Source: Alphaproteobacteria bacterium (GTDB taxonomy: Bacteria > Pseudomonadota > Alphaproteobacteria > Rhizobiales > Hyphomicrobiaceae). Taken from it: a stretch of DNA of 64,000 nucleotides. The notes beneath the pieces were generated by a model that saw only the letters and a program-made list of their open reading frames with translations, did no database searches and was not told the DNA's origin. The translations under genes were made by a program, and so were the position numbers. Of the stretch, positions 25,956-34,986 are shown one piece after another. Each line of letters starts with the position of its first letter. The stretch's first letter is position 1. Location of the stretch: the NCBI GenBank assembly GCA_018830445.1, contig JAHJSN010000134.1:1-64000 (forward strand), read 5' to 3'.

Positions 25956-25982
25956 TCATCTCACCTCACCCTAGTGAGATAC
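25947..25982. promoter_or_regulatory. Palindrome over the start codon of the STAS-like gene, candidate operator
   Basis: GTATCTCA (25947-25954) and TGAGATAC (25975-25982) are perfect 8-bp inverted arms. A second inverted pair ATCTCAC/GTGAGAT lies within the span. The site overlaps the start codon at 25953-25955, so a bound protein would block transcription or translation of the whole operon. The winged-helix tail of the first gene product is the obvious candidate, by inference. Confidence 0.5.
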
Positions 25983-26291
25983 TTATTTTCAGATTGCCTG
26001 TCAAGAACGCGCACAGATATAGAGCCAATACAATACCTTACAGGTTAGTCATTAAATGGGAGAGTCGGATAGTCGCGAGAATCAGCCCGGGCCCATCCGA
26101 GTGGGCGTCCGCTAAAAACCGACGTCCATTGGTCGGCTTACTTCAGGTGGCGTTCGCTTGAAGGCGACTGCAGCGGAACGTTGCGCTGGCTGCCTCCGGT
26201 TTGACCGGCTTCTGCTTCCGTAGCCAAGCGGACAAGATCCACGCTGCAACGAGCGGTGCTACCCAATTCCGGCCGAAGTCAGCTTTCTCCG

Positions 26292-26307
26292 GAGGGTGTG
26301 TGAAAAC
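26292..26307 (+). repeat. Left terminal inverted repeat of the IS1182-family element
   Basis: This 16-bp end is mirrored with two mismatches by 27948-27963. It lies 56 bp upstream of the transposase start. Confidence 0.7.
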
Positions 26308-26362
26308 GCGGGCTGGTGAGCGAAGCATGGTATGATTCCCGCGTTGCGAGCGGGGGGCTGTC

Positions 26363-27808
26363 ATGAAGCGCTTCATTGAAGGACTTGACCGCAGGCAGAC
26401 CATTCTCCTGCCGGACTGCATCGACGATTATGTCGACGAGGACAATCCGGTGCGCGCCGTCGATGCTTTCATCGAAATGCTGGATTTGGTGGCTCTCGGC
26501 TTCGACGTCGAGCCCAAGGCAACGGGTCGACCCGGATATCATCCGGCGATGATGCTCAAGCTCTACCTCTACGGTTATCTCAACCAGGTTCAGTCGTCGC
26601 GCCGGCTCGAACGAGAATGCGGTCGCAATCTCGAGCTAATTTGGCTGCTGGGGCGTTTGAAGCCCGACTTCAAGACGATCGCTGATTTCCGTCGCGACAA
26701 CGGTCCGGCGATCCGCAGGGTCTGTCGTCAGTTCATCGCGCTCTGTCGCGACATAGATCTTCTGGACGCCAGCCTCGTCGCCATCGACGGCAGCAAGTTC
26801 AAGGCCGTAAATGCGAAGGCTAGGAGCTACACGCGCGAAAAACTCAGGCGGCGCCTCGGCGAAATCGACACCGCCATCGACCGCTACATGGGCGAACTCG
26901 ATCGCGCCGACGAGGTTCTGGCAAAGACGGGCATGCACCCCGTCGAAGCGCGGCTATCGCGGGTGCTCAAGAAGCTTGCGCATTACCGTAAGGAGGCTCG
27001 CCAACTGCGCGCCATCGAGCAGCGCATGGAGGCGACCGGCGAGACGCAGGTGTCACTGACAGACCCCGATTGCCGCGCCATGGCGACGACCAGCAAACAG
27101 CCGCGCGTCGTCGGCTACAACGTGCAGAGTGTCGTGGAAACCAAGCATCATCTAATCGTCGCACATGAGGTGACGAACCTTGGATACGACCGCGAGGCGC
27201 TGTCCATGATGGCGCACGCTGCGAAGGCCGTTATGGCGAACGGCGACATCGAGGCCATTGCTGACAAGGGTTACTACAGCGGCGAAGAGATCGTCGCTGC
27301 CGAGCAGGCGGGAGTTGCCGTCACGGTGTCGAAGCCGAACACCTCAAACGCCGGAGCCGCAGGCCGTTTCGACAAGGCTGACTTTGTCTACGAGGCTGAG
27401 CGCGATGCCTACCGCTGTCCTGCTGGAAAATGGCTCGACTATCACTTCACCAGTAAGCTGGACGGAAAGGCGATGCGCTCCTACTGGACGAATGCCTGCG
27501 AGAGCTGTGCGATCAAACACAGGTGCACCACAGGCAAGGAGCGCCGCGTCCGTCGCTGGGAGCATGAGGCCGTTTTGGAACGCGTGCAGAAGCGGCTAGA
27601 CGATGATCCGAGCAAGATCCCACTGCGCAGCAAGACGGTCGAGCATCCCTTCGGCACGATCAAGGCGTGGATGGGCGCGACCCACTTCAAGATGAAGACT
27701 ATGAAGCACGTCGCGACCGAAATGGCGCTGCACGTGCTCGCCTACAACATGATGCGAGTCATCGCGATCCTTGGCGTACCGGGCTTGCTGAAGGCGATGA
27801 GGGCATAA
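26363..27808 (+). CDS. IS1182 family transposase
   Basis: The 481-residue DDE transposase begins MKRFIEGLDRRQTILLP, with the family's N-terminal DUF772-like domain (HPAMMLKLYLYGYLNQ). The catalytic Asp residues are in AIDGSKFKA near 155 and IADKGYYSGEE near 300, and the catalytic Glu is in EHPFGTIKAWMG near 440. A Cys-containing CESCAIKHRC stretch precedes the last motif, as in other members. The length is normal for the family and no frameshift is seen. It mobilises the element that contains it. Confidence 0.92.
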   Translation: MKRFIEGLDRRQTILLPDCIDDYVDEDNPVRAVDAFIEMLDLVALGFDVEPKATGRPGYHPAMMLKLYLYGYLNQVQSSRRLERECGRNLELIWLLGRLKPDFKTIADFRRDNGPAIRRVCRQFIALCRDIDLLDASLVAIDGSKFKAVNAKARSYTREKLRRRLGEIDTAIDRYMGELDRADEVLAKTGMHPVEARLSRVLKKLAHYRKEARQLRAIEQRMEATGETQVSLTDPDCRAMATTSKQPRVVGYNVQSVVETKHHLIVAHEVTNLGYDREALSMMAHAAKAVMANGDIEAIADKGYYSGEEIVAAEQAGVAVTVSKPNTSNAGAAGRFDKADFVYEAERDAYRCPAGKWLDYHFTSKLDGKAMRSYWTNACESCAIKHRCTTGKERRVRRWEHEAVLERVQKRLDDDPSKIPLRSKTVEHPFGTIKAWMGATHFKMKTMKHVATEMALHVLAYNMMRVIAILGVPGLLKAMRA

Positions 27809-27947
27809 GGGGCCAAATTATTGCGTCGTGAACACCCCGATGGTCGCGCAGGGACCCGATAAGGTCGGAAGCGGCCCATGCAAGGCCGGTTTCCGCTGGG
27901 AACGCCGTCAGCGAGTGCGGTGCCGCCAGCACGAGCCCGAACCGTGA

Positions 27948-27963
27948 GTTCTCACACAGCCTC
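27948..27963 (-). repeat. Right terminal inverted repeat of the IS1182-family element
   Basis: This is the partner of 26292-26307; directly outside it is TCCG, as at the left end. Confidence 0.7.
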
Positions 27964-28229
27964 TCCGCGAAGGGGCCAACTGGTGCCGCACCAAAGGTCA
28001 CTCTCGAACCGGTCTCAGTTGAGCTGCGAACTGGGTCTCTGCGGCGCAGCTACGGACTGCGCCCGGAAAAGGAATTTCGAGGCCAGAGACTTCGGGTGTC
28101 TGAGCGCGCTATTCGACGCGAATCTGGGTCCAGAGATGGCGATGCGGTGGGGTCCGCGACTGGCAACCTCGTGACAAAACGAGGTTTTCCGCAGGAGAGC
28201 CGGAAAGCGGCATTTCGACTGGAACTGGT

Positions 28230-28305
28230 TGGTGGAGCCGAGGGGAATCGAACCCCTGACCTCCGCAGTGCGATTGCGGCGCTCTCCCATCTGAGCTACG
28301 GCCCC
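28230..28305 (-). tRNA. tRNA-Ala (anticodon CGC), CCA encoded
   Basis: Read on the minus strand this is a full cloverleaf. The 7-bp acceptor stem has G3:U70, the alanine identity pair. There is a D-arm, and the anticodon stem CCGCA/TGCGG encloses the loop ATCGCAC with anticodon CGC. The T-arm loop is TTCGATT, followed by discriminator A and an encoded CCA. Its 3' end points toward the accessory island on the left, as expected for a tRNA used as an integration site. Confidence 0.95.
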
Positions 28306-28474
28306 GGCTGTGGGTGTCTCGATCTAGAAATGCCCGCCACGCCTTGTCAAGAACAGTTCGTGCGATCCATCTCCCAGCGTTCATCGCCATAGGGGCGCGG
28401 CAACCACCGCACTTGAGTTAACCGCTACGCAAGGCTACACGTCCATCACAGGCAATCATCTGAGGCGGGGCGCG

Positions 28475-28792
28475 ATGGGCAACCTACTGATCATATTCTT
28501 GAACTTCCTGGTTCAGGTCATCCAGGTCTACATCTTCATCGTGCTGGCTTCCGTCGTGTTCAGCTGGCTGATCGCGTTCGGTGTCGTAAATCCCTATAAC
28601 CCGACCGTCCGCTCGATCTATCAGGCCATCAACGGATTGACCGAGCCCGCGCTGCGCCCGATCCGCCGGGCCCTGCCCGACCTCGGAGCCGTCGACATTT
28701 CGCCGATCGTTTTGCTGCTGGTATTGATGTACCTCGTCGTCCCGATCATCACCCAGTTCCTGATACCACAGATCGCCGGCAGCGGGCTGTGA
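28475..28792 (+). CDS. YggT family membrane protein
   Basis: The 105-residue protein has two hydrophobic membrane segments (about residues 3-30 and 75-97). They flank a short loop with NPYNP and LTEPALRPIRRALP, the conserved YggT signature. GAGGCGGGG upstream is a good ribosome site. YggT proteins are associated with osmotic stress or cell-division functions. It overlaps the DUF167 gene as GTGA, and the pair followed by folD is a common alphaproteobacterial arrangement. Confidence 0.92.
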   Translation: MGNLLIIFLNFLVQVIQVYIFIVLASVVFSWLIAFGVVNPYNPTVRSIYQAINGLTEPALRPIRRALPDLGAVDISPIVLLLVLMYLVVPIITQFLIPQIAGSGL

Positions 28793-29127
28793 GCCAGAAC
28801 GGCTCCAACCCCTGGAGCCGTATCGACGGCGGCATTTCAATTCGCGTCCGGGTCACCCCGAAATCTTCAGCGGATTTGGTTTCCGGCCTGTGTGGGACAC
28901 CCGACGGACCCGCCCTGCAGACAAAGGTGCGCGCATTGCCCGCCGATGGAGCCGCAAATACCGCAGTCGAAAAGCTGATCGCCGGTTGGCTTGGAGTACC
29001 AAAATCCACCGTCCGGCTGCACTCCGGCGGCAAATCGCGCGTCAAGTTGCTGCATGTGATTGGCGACGCCGCTACCTTAGTAGAAGTGGCTGGCACTAAA
29101 CTGCAGGAGCTTGGACAAGGCAGATGA
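28789..29127 (+). CDS. DUF167 (YggU) family protein
   Basis: The 112-residue protein contains the DUF167 core: [33 protein letters not shown] and [12 protein letters not shown]. It starts at a GTG overlapping the yggT stop. Its function is unknown; the fold is small alpha/beta. Its stop overlaps an ATG at 29124 that is in frame with folD, so the three genes may be coupled. Confidence 0.92.
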   Translation: MSQNGSNPWSRIDGGISIRVRVTPKSSADLVSGLCGTPDGPALQTKVRALPADGAANTAVEKLIAGWLGVPKSTVRLHSGGKSRVKLLHVIGDAATLVEVAGTKLQELGQGR

Positions 29128-29195
29128 TTTTTGGATGGTTCGGACGCAAGTCCGCCAAAAAGGAAAAAACACCCGCGAAGGAGGAGACATCGAGC

Positions 29196-30080
29196 ATGGC
29201 GAGCGCAAGGGTTATCGACGGAAAAGCTGTTGCAGCACAGGTTCGCGCCGATATCGCGGCGAAGGTCGCGGCATTGAAGGCCGCCCACGGCTTCACCCCT
29301 GGCCTCGCCGTCGTACTCGTCGGTGAAGATCCTGCAAGCAAGGTCTACGTCCGCAACAAGGGCGAACAGACCAAGGAAGTCGGCATGAACTCGATCGAGC
29401 ACAAACTGCCCGCCGAGACCTCCGAATCCGACCTGCTGGCCCTTGTCGACAACCTGAACAGGGACCCAGCCATCAACGGGATCCTGGTACAGCTGCCGCT
29501 GCCCAAGCACATCAATTCCGAGAAAGTCTTGAACGCAATCGACCCGGACAAGGATGTCGACGGTTTTCATCCGGTCAATGTCGGCCGGCTCTGGGTCGGA
29601 GAACCTGCCCTCGCACCCTGCACCCCGACCGGTTCGGTGATCCTCGCCAAGTCGGTACAGGAAAACTTATCGGGCATGAACGCGGTGATCATCGGTCGCT
29701 CGAATATCGTCGGCAAACCGATGGCCGCATTGCTTCTGCGTGAGAACTGCACGGTAACGGTCGCCCATTCGCGCACCAAGGATATCGCCAGCGTCGTCCG
29801 CGGCGCTGACCTTGTGATTGCTGCCGTTGGTATTGCCGAGTTCGTCAAGGGCGACTGGATCAAGCCCGGCGCCATCGTCATCGACGTCGGCATCAACCGC
29901 GTCGAAGTCCCCGGCGGCAAGGCCAAGCTCAAGGGCGATGTCGCCTATGACGAAGCAGCCGCCGTTGCTTCCGCCATCACGCCGGTTCCCGGTGGCGTCG
30001 GCCCGATGACCATTGCCTGCCTGCTGAAGAACACACTCCAGGCAGCCCAGATGCAGCGCGGCCTGGAGATCACCGCCTGA
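29196..30080 (+). CDS. folD: Bifunctional methylenetetrahydrofolate dehydrogenase/cyclohydrolase FolD
   Basis: The 294-residue enzyme interconverts 5,10-methylene- and 10-formyl-tetrahydrofolate with NADP. It has the catalytic [10 protein letters not shown] lysine region near residue 52, QLPLPKHI, the NADP-binding site [11 protein letters not shown] near 170 and the C-terminal signature [10 protein letters not shown]. The frame is open to ATG 29124 (start MIFGWFGRK), which overlaps the DUF167 stop. I prefer 29196 because AAGGAGGAG sits nine bases before it and the protein then begins at the usual place. A folD terminator follows. Confidence 0.95.
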   Translation: MASARVIDGKAVAAQVRADIAAKVAALKAAHGFTPGLAVVLVGEDPASKVYVRNKGEQTKEVGMNSIEHKLPAETSESDLLALVDNLNRDPAINGILVQLPLPKHINSEKVLNAIDPDKDVDGFHPVNVGRLWVGEPALAPCTPTGSVILAKSVQENLSGMNAVIIGRSNIVGKPMAALLLRENCTVTVAHSRTKDIASVVRGADLVIAAVGIAEFVKGDWIKPGAIVIDVGINRVEVPGGKAKLKGDVAYDEAAAVASAITPVPGGVGPMTIACLLKNTLQAAQMQRGLEITA

Positions 30081-30121
30081 TCACCGCCTGATCGACGCGC
30101 TCCAGCCTGACCCAACCAATC

Positions 30122-30160
30122 GCCCGGCACCCATTCGATTGTGGTGCCGGGCCTTTTGTT
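30122..30160 (+). terminator. Rho-independent terminator after folD
   Basis: GCCCGGCACC (30122-30131) pairs perfectly with GGTGCCGGGC (30143-30152), leaving an 11-base loop, and CTTTTGTT follows. It ends the folD transcript. comM converges from the other side and could use the same hairpin. Confidence 0.85.
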
Positions 30161-30202
30161 GCCTGCACCCGCAGCAATAATTGCCAACCCTGCACGCGCC
30201 GA

Positions 30203-31732
30203 TCAGGCGGCCTGACGCCTTCGCAACGTCTCTCCGCGATAGGAAAGCGCTTCGGCAACGTGCATGCGCGACACCGCCTCCATGCCTTCCAGATCGGCAA
30301 GCGTCCGCGCCACCCTCAGCGTCCGGTGAAACCCGCGCGCCGATAGCCCGAGCGTTTCGGCCGCCTGCCGCATCAACGCCATCCCGGCCTCGTCAGGCGT
30401 TGCGATCTGCTCAAGCAGCTGGCCGGAGCATTCTGCATTGGTACGAACTTTTTTCGCGCCATGAGCCGCAAATCGCGCCCGCTGCATTTCGCGGGCCGCT
30501 AGGACCCGCCGCCCGACTTCGAAACTGCCTTCGCTGGCCGCCGGCAGCACCAGATCGGCTGCCGAAACCGCGGGCACCTCGATTTGAAGATCGATACGGT
30601 CCATCAGCGGACCCGAAATGCGCCCCTGGTAGTCCTCCCCGCACCGCGGCCCGCGCTTGCACGATTGTCCCGGCGAGGCCCCACCGCAACGGCACGGATT
30701 CATCGCTGCGACCAGTTGGATGCGCGACGGGTAGGCGATGCGATGGTTTGCCCGCGCGATCACCGTCTCCCCGGTTTCGAGCGGCTGACGCAGACTGTCG
30801 AGCACCTGCGCGGTAAATTCCGGCAATTCGTCAAGGAACAACACGCCGAGATGCGCAAGACTGACTTCCCCCGGCTTCGGCCGCGAACCGCCCCCGACCA
30901 GCGCCGCCATGCTGGCCGAATGATGCGGCTGCCGGAACGGGCGCTCGGTGGCCAGCTTGCCCCCCATCAATTCCCCCGCGAGACTATGGATCATCGAGAC
31001 TTCCAGCATCTCTTCCGGCGACAGCGGCGGCAGGATCGAAGGCAGTCTGGAGGCAAGCATCGATTTGCCCGATCCCGGCGGCCCGACCATCAGCAGGTTA
31101 TGGCCGCCGGCCGCAGCGACTTCGAGCGCGCGCTTGGCGCTTTCCTGCCCCTTGATGTCTTTCAGGTCCGGCATCGGCCCGCTCGCCGCCGCGACGTTGG
31201 GCTTCGGCCGCGACAGGATCTGGTAACCCTTGAAGTGATTGACGAGGCCTAATAGATGCTCCGGCGCCAGCAGGTCCATGTCTTCGGACGCCCATGCAGC
31301 TTCCGGTCCGCAGGCTGCCGGACAGATAAGCCCCTTGCCTATGGCATTGGCCCCGATCGCCGCGGGTAACGCGCCTGGAACCGCTCGAATGGACCCATCA
31401 AGCGCGAGTTCGCCGACCGCCGCATATCCTGCAATCGCTTCCGGTGAAATCGCCCCCATCGCCGACATCAGCGCCAGCACGATCGCCAAGTCGTAATGGC
31501 TTCCCTCTTTGGGAAGATCGGCCGGCGCGAGATTGACGGTGAGATGCTTGTAGGGAAGGCCCAGACCAACCGCGTGCAACGCGTTACGCACCCGCTCGCG
31601 ACTTTCGGCGACCGCTTTGTCCGGCAGACCGACGATCATGAAAGCCTGCTGGCCGGGCGTGATCCGCACTTGAACCTCGACCGCGCGGGCTTCGAAGCCC
31701 ACAAACGCCAATGTCGAGATCTGCGCGTACAT
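30203..31732 (-). CDS. YifB/ComM family Mg-chelatase-like AAA ATPase
   Basis: This is 509 residues from the MYAQISTLAFVG start; the ORF is open 28 residues further but the normal family start is here. It has an N-terminal Lon-protease-like S16 domain (GLPDKAVAESRERVRNAL). The AAA+ module carries Walker A GPPGSGKSML near 220 and Walker B FLDELPEF near 290. A zinc-type CRCGGASPGQSCKRGPRC insert precedes the C-terminal Mg-chelatase domain with GRISGPLMDRIDLQ. ComM promotes branch migration in natural transformation, and YifB homologues are widespread in non-transformable bacteria. Confidence 0.93.
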   Translation of the reverse strand: MYAQISTLAFVGFEARAVEVQVRITPGQQAFMIVGLPDKAVAESRERVRNALHAVGLGLPYKHLTVNLAPADLPKEGSHYDLAIVLALMSAMGAISPEAIAGYAAVGELALDGSIRAVPGALPAAIGANAIGKGLICPAACGPEAAWASEDMDLLAPEHLLGLVNHFKGYQILSRPKPNVAAASGPMPDLKDIKGQESAKRALEVAAAGGHNLLMVGPPGSGKSMLASRLPSILPPLSPEEMLEVSMIHSLAGELMGGKLATERPFRQPHHSASMAALVGGGSRPKPGEVSLAHLGVLFLDELPEFTAQVLDSLRQPLETGETVIARANHRIAYPSRIQLVAAMNPCRCGGASPGQSCKRGPRCGEDYQGRISGPLMDRIDLQIEVPAVSAADLVLPAASEGSFEVGRRVLAAREMQRARFAAHGAKKVRTNAECSGQLLEQIATPDEAGMALMRQAAETLGLSARGFHRTLRVARTLADLEGMEAVSRMHVAEALSYRGETLRRRQAA

Positions 31733-31856
31733 GAAACCCACCAAAACAGCGGCGCCAATACTTGCTTCAAAGACTACAAGCACGATCGAGCACTGGCAAG
31801 AACAAAAAACGAACAAACGCCCTTGATTGCCGAGATGGCAGCAGGTCCATCACCCT

Positions 31857-32231
31857 TCACAGCGCATCGGCCAAATGCCGGGGGAAACGGCGGCGGACAA
31901 GAAAAAACAGATCGAAGTGAAGTTCGCAGTCGCTCATTTGCGGATTGCGCGCCAGCCACAGCTGCGCCGCGGAACGTATACGGCGGCGCTGGTTCAGGCT
32001 CACCGACGCTTCTGCTTCAAGCCGGCTCGCCCGCCTTTTGACCTCGACGAAGGCAAGCCGGTTTCCCCTGAGCGCAATCAGGTCGATCTCGCCGGCTGCG
32101 GTGCGAACCCGCATTCCGAGAATCCGATACCCTTTCAGCATGAGTAAAGCAGCCGCGGTCCGCTCTGCCGAAAGTCCCGAAAGATAGCGCTGCCGGCGGG
32201 CCTCCCGCATGCCACCGTCTCGCACCGTCAC
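31857..32231 (-). CDS. YraN/UPF0102 family endonuclease-fold protein
   Basis: The 124-residue protein has the restriction-like core GEIDLIALRGNRLAFVEVKRR, covering the Glu, Asp and E-x-K of a PD-(D/E)xK nuclease. Most family members have unknown substrates. It follows rsmI on the same strand after 23 bp, the usual pairing. It ends 125 bp before the comM start region. Confidence 0.9.
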   Translation of the reverse strand: MTVRDGGMREARRQRYLSGLSAERTAAALLMLKGYRILGMRVRTAAGEIDLIALRGNRLAFVEVKRRASRLEAEASVSLNQRRRIRSAAQLWLARNPQMSDCELHFDLFFLVRRRFPRHLADAL

Positions 32232-32254
32232 CTCCCATTACCCAAGCATGCCCA

Positions 32255-33304
32255 TCAAGCGTCGTCTCTTGAGCCGTTGCCCCCGCGCTGCAATCTGAGA
32301 CCGATCTCGTAGACCCGTTTCCGCGCAACCCCGAGATCTTCGGCCACCGACTTGGCGGCATCGCGCAACGACATCGCCGGCAACTCATTCGCCAGTCTCG
32401 CTTCGATTTCCGCTTCGCTGACGTCACCGGCAATCGCCCCGCCGACGACGATCACGATCTCCCCCTTGATGCTCTCGCGCACGGCGAAATCTGCGGCGAT
32501 TTCCCTTAAGGAGCCGCGCGCCAGCTTCTCATTGAGCTTGGTCAGTTCGCGCGCAACAACCGCCAGCCGGTCACCCAGCCCGTCGGCAAGATCGACCAGC
32601 GTCTCGGCAATCCGCGACGGCGCCTCGAAGAAAATCAAGGTTGCGGAGATTCCGGCAAGCTCCCTGATCCGGGTCAGCCGCGCCTGCTGGCGCGAAGGCA
32701 GGAACCCTGCAAACAGGAACGTATCGCTCGGCAATCCTGAGCAAACGAGTGCGCTCAACGGTGCCGAGGCCCCCGGCACGCTGAACACGTTGTGCCCTGC
32801 TTCGGCGCTGTCTCGCACCAGCTTGAATCCCGGGTCCGAAATGAGCGGCGTGCCCGCATCCGAAATGAGCGCCAAGCGCTCGCCACGCGCAAGTGCGGAA
32901 AGTATCGCCGGCCTTTCGCGCTCGGCGTTGTGTTCGTGATAGGGGCGCAGGCGTGCCTTGATGCCGTAATGGCTCAACAGCCGCCCGCTGTGACGCGTGT
33001 CTTCGGCGTAAACCGTATCGGCCGACGCAAGCAGCGCGATCGCCCTCAGCGAAATATCGCCCAGATTGCCGATCGGTGTCGCGACCAGATAGAGCCCGGG
33101 AGGATGCGCCTTGGCGATCAGGCGTTGCAGCTCCGACCCGGCGCGCGCAGCCACCAGCGCGGTGTTCGCCGCCGCGGGGCCTGCTTCCGCATTGTCGCCT
33201 CCGGCGTCGGTATGTTCCTCGCCCTCGCCCGGAGCATATTGCTCAGCACCGGGACCGTTGGATTGCGACAAACTGCTTCTACGACGAACCACGAATTCCG
33301 CCAC
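32255..33304 (-). CDS. rsmI: 16S rRNA (cytidine1402-2'-O)-methyltransferase RsmI
   Basis: The 349-residue protein is a tetrapyrrole-methylase-fold enzyme with GLYLVATPIGNLGDISLRA near residue 70, EDTRHSGRLL, SDAGTPLISDPG and PGASAPLSALVCSGLP, the RsmI signatures. About 65 extra N-terminal residues are polar and low in complexity, so translation may begin nearer the conserved core. It uses S-adenosylmethionine to modify C1402 of 16S rRNA. The divergent lipoprotein gene begins 190 bp away. Confidence 0.93.
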   Translation of the reverse strand: MAEFVVRRRSSLSQSNGPGAEQYAPGEGEEHTDAGGDNAEAGPAAANTALVAARAGSELQRLIAKAHPPGLYLVATPIGNLGDISLRAIALLASADTVYAEDTRHSGRLLSHYGIKARLRPYHEHNAERERPAILSALARGERLALISDAGTPLISDPGFKLVRDSAEAGHNVFSVPGASAPLSALVCSGLPSDTFLFAGFLPSRQQARLTRIRELAGISATLIFFEAPSRIAETLVDLADGLGDRLAVVARELTKLNEKLARGSLREIAADFAVRESIKGEIVIVVGGAIAGDVSEAEIEARLANELPAMSLRDAAKSVAEDLGVARKRVYEIGLRLQRGGNGSRDDA

Positions 33305-33493
33305 TCCTCTATATATTCATTGTCACAGCGCTGATCAAAATGGCTCCGATTCGCCAAATTCCACCGATACTGACAGCAAAGCACTTCTCGGGCATGCGAT
33401 CACCATCTAATCAGGACTTGGTGCGCTCGCGAATCGGATGGCGGGATGCACCCGGAAAACAGGCTTGACGGCCCAAGGAGATGACCGGCGGCA

Positions 33494-34867
33494 ATGAGAC
33501 AGCTACGCCACAAACCCCTCAAAGCCGGATGGTGGCTCGCGAGCCGATCCCTAGCGCATGTCCTCGCGGCGGGCGTTGCCTCGGTCTGTGTTGGCGCGTG
33601 CGCGACGAACCTGAATTCGGTTTCGGCTGATCCATCTGTCGACGGTTCCCAGGCCGGCGCCGAGACGGACAAAGCCTCTCGGCCGAAGCCCGTCACCATC
33701 GCCATGATCCTGCCGCTCGCCGGCTTCGGCCGCGCCGCCATCGTCGGCAAAAGCCTTAAGCAGGCCGGCGAACTGGCCTTGTTCGAATCCGGCAATCCTG
33801 CCGTCCAGCTGATCGTCAAGAATGACGACGGCAACGCCGCCGCAGCCGGAACCGGTGCCCAGCAGGCAATTGCTGAAGGTGCCGAAATCATCGTCGGACC
33901 GTTGTTTGGCGCATCGGTAGCAGCCGTTGCCGCACCCGCACGCGCAGCCAACGTTCCCGTTTTGACGCTCTCCAACGACCGCGCTGTAGCCGGCGGCGGC
34001 GTCTACCTGATGAGTGACCTCCCCGAATCCGAAACAGAACGCATCGTCTCGTTCGCGATCTCACGCGGCAAGCGCACCTTTGCTGCCCTGATACCTGCCG
34101 GCCCCTACGGCGACACGGTCGAGCGCGCATTCCGCGCAGCCGTCATGCGTGGCGGCGCCAGCATCGTGGCTTCAGAACGTTTCGAACCCGGCGCCAACGC
34201 CATGCTCCAGCCGGCCAAGCGCATCTTCGAAATCATCAACGAGGCCGCCAGAAACGGTGGCCCTGTCGACGCATTGTTCATCCCTGGAAACCAGGACAAC
34301 CTGCCAACGCTCGGGCCGCAGATCGCCCACGCCAATATCGATACCGCAACGACTCAGCTGCTCGGACTGAGCGGTTGGGAATATCCCAACATCGGGCGCG
34401 ACAAGATTTTCGTCGGCGGCTGGTACACGGGCCAGGACCCAATCGAATGGCAGGCGTTTTCGCAGCGCTTCGCCCAGACCTTCGGACAAGCTCCACCCCA
34501 TGTGGCAGCACGCGCCTTTGAGGCTGTCGGACTCGCGATCTCGCTCGCCGCAAGGCCGAAGGGGCAGCGCTTCACCCAGGCAAACCTGACGATGCCGGCA
34601 GGCTTTGCAGGTGTGAACGGCCGCTTCTCGCTCAATCCCGATGGCACTTCCAGTCGCAACCTTGCGGTGCTTGCCGTCGAGGACTTCGGTTCGGCCCGGA
34701 TCGACGACGCGTCGGGCGCAATTCCTTCTCAGTCGCCAGCCGGCCGCTCTCCACTTGGCCTGACCGGCACCGGCCGACCGCTGCCGGCAGGCGGCAGGCT
34801 CCCGGCGGCAACGGCCACCGATCACCGGCCTTCCAACGGCTTTGCTTCGCCGTCCGCGCCGCTCTGA
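33494..34867 (+). CDS. LppC/LpoA-like penicillin-binding protein activator lipoprotein
   Basis: The 457-residue protein has a basic N-terminus, a hydrophobic segment and a lipobox (CVGAC) near residue 36, so it should be a periplasm-facing lipoprotein. From residue ~65 it is a type I periplasmic-binding fold (ITIAMILPLAG-like start, IIVGPLFGASVAAVA, VLTLSNDRAVAG). This matches the LppC family, represented by LpoA, which activates penicillin-binding protein 1A. The C-terminal 60 residues are Pro/Ser/Gly-rich. Divergent pairing with rsmI is conserved in many proteobacteria. Confidence 0.85.
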   Translation: MRQLRHKPLKAGWWLASRSLAHVLAAGVASVCVGACATNLNSVSADPSVDGSQAGAETDKASRPKPVTIAMILPLAGFGRAAIVGKSLKQAGELALFESGNPAVQLIVKNDDGNAAAAGTGAQQAIAEGAEIIVGPLFGASVAAVAAPARAANVPVLTLSNDRAVAGGGVYLMSDLPESETERIVSFAISRGKRTFAALIPAGPYGDTVERAFRAAVMRGGASIVASERFEPGANAMLQPAKRIFEIINEAARNGGPVDALFIPGNQDNLPTLGPQIAHANIDTATTQLLGLSGWEYPNIGRDKIFVGGWYTGQDPIEWQAFSQRFAQTFGQAPPHVAARAFEAVGLAISLAARPKGQRFTQANLTMPAGFAGVNGRFSLNPDGTSSRNLAVLAVEDFGSARIDDASGAIPSQSPAGRSPLGLTGTGRPLPAGGRLPAATATDHRPSNGFASPSAPL

Positions 34868-34986
34868 CCCCATTCCACACTTTCTCGCCTCCTTCGTTGC
34901 GATAGTCCGGACAATGCGGCACTCTGCTTCCGCCTCGATCGTCCGCAGGAGGCTTCCTTCATCATTCCAACCGCGGCCCGCACCGT

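Larger units (their letters stand above)
26292..27963 (+). mobile_element. IS1182-family insertion sequence
   Basis: An IS of about 1.67 kb is bounded by inverted ends: GAGGGTGTGTGAAAAC at 26292-26307 and GTTCTCACACAGCCTC at 27948-27963, which match at 14 of 16 positions when one is reversed. TCCG stands directly outside both ends (26288-26291 and 27964-27967) as a candidate 4-bp target duplication. The single transposase gene inside is full length, so the element may be active or recent. Confidence 0.85.
26143..28001 (-). pseudogene. Small ORF split by the IS1182-family element
   Basis: If the element and one copy of TCCG are removed, the right flank (from GTG at 28001, VTFGAAPVGPFAE) joins in frame to the left flank (KADFGRNWVAPLVAAW and on to a stop at 26143). 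This gives about 60 residues, with open frame further upstream. I do not recognise the product. The restored frame supports the proposed insertion point but could be chance, because the sequence is GC-rich. Confidence 0.35.

Noticed and set aside
29124-29195. Longer FolD starting at 29124
   Set aside because: The added Lys-rich 24 residues are not part of FolD and a strong AAGGAGGAG stands before 29196, though coupling to DUF167 keeps it possible.
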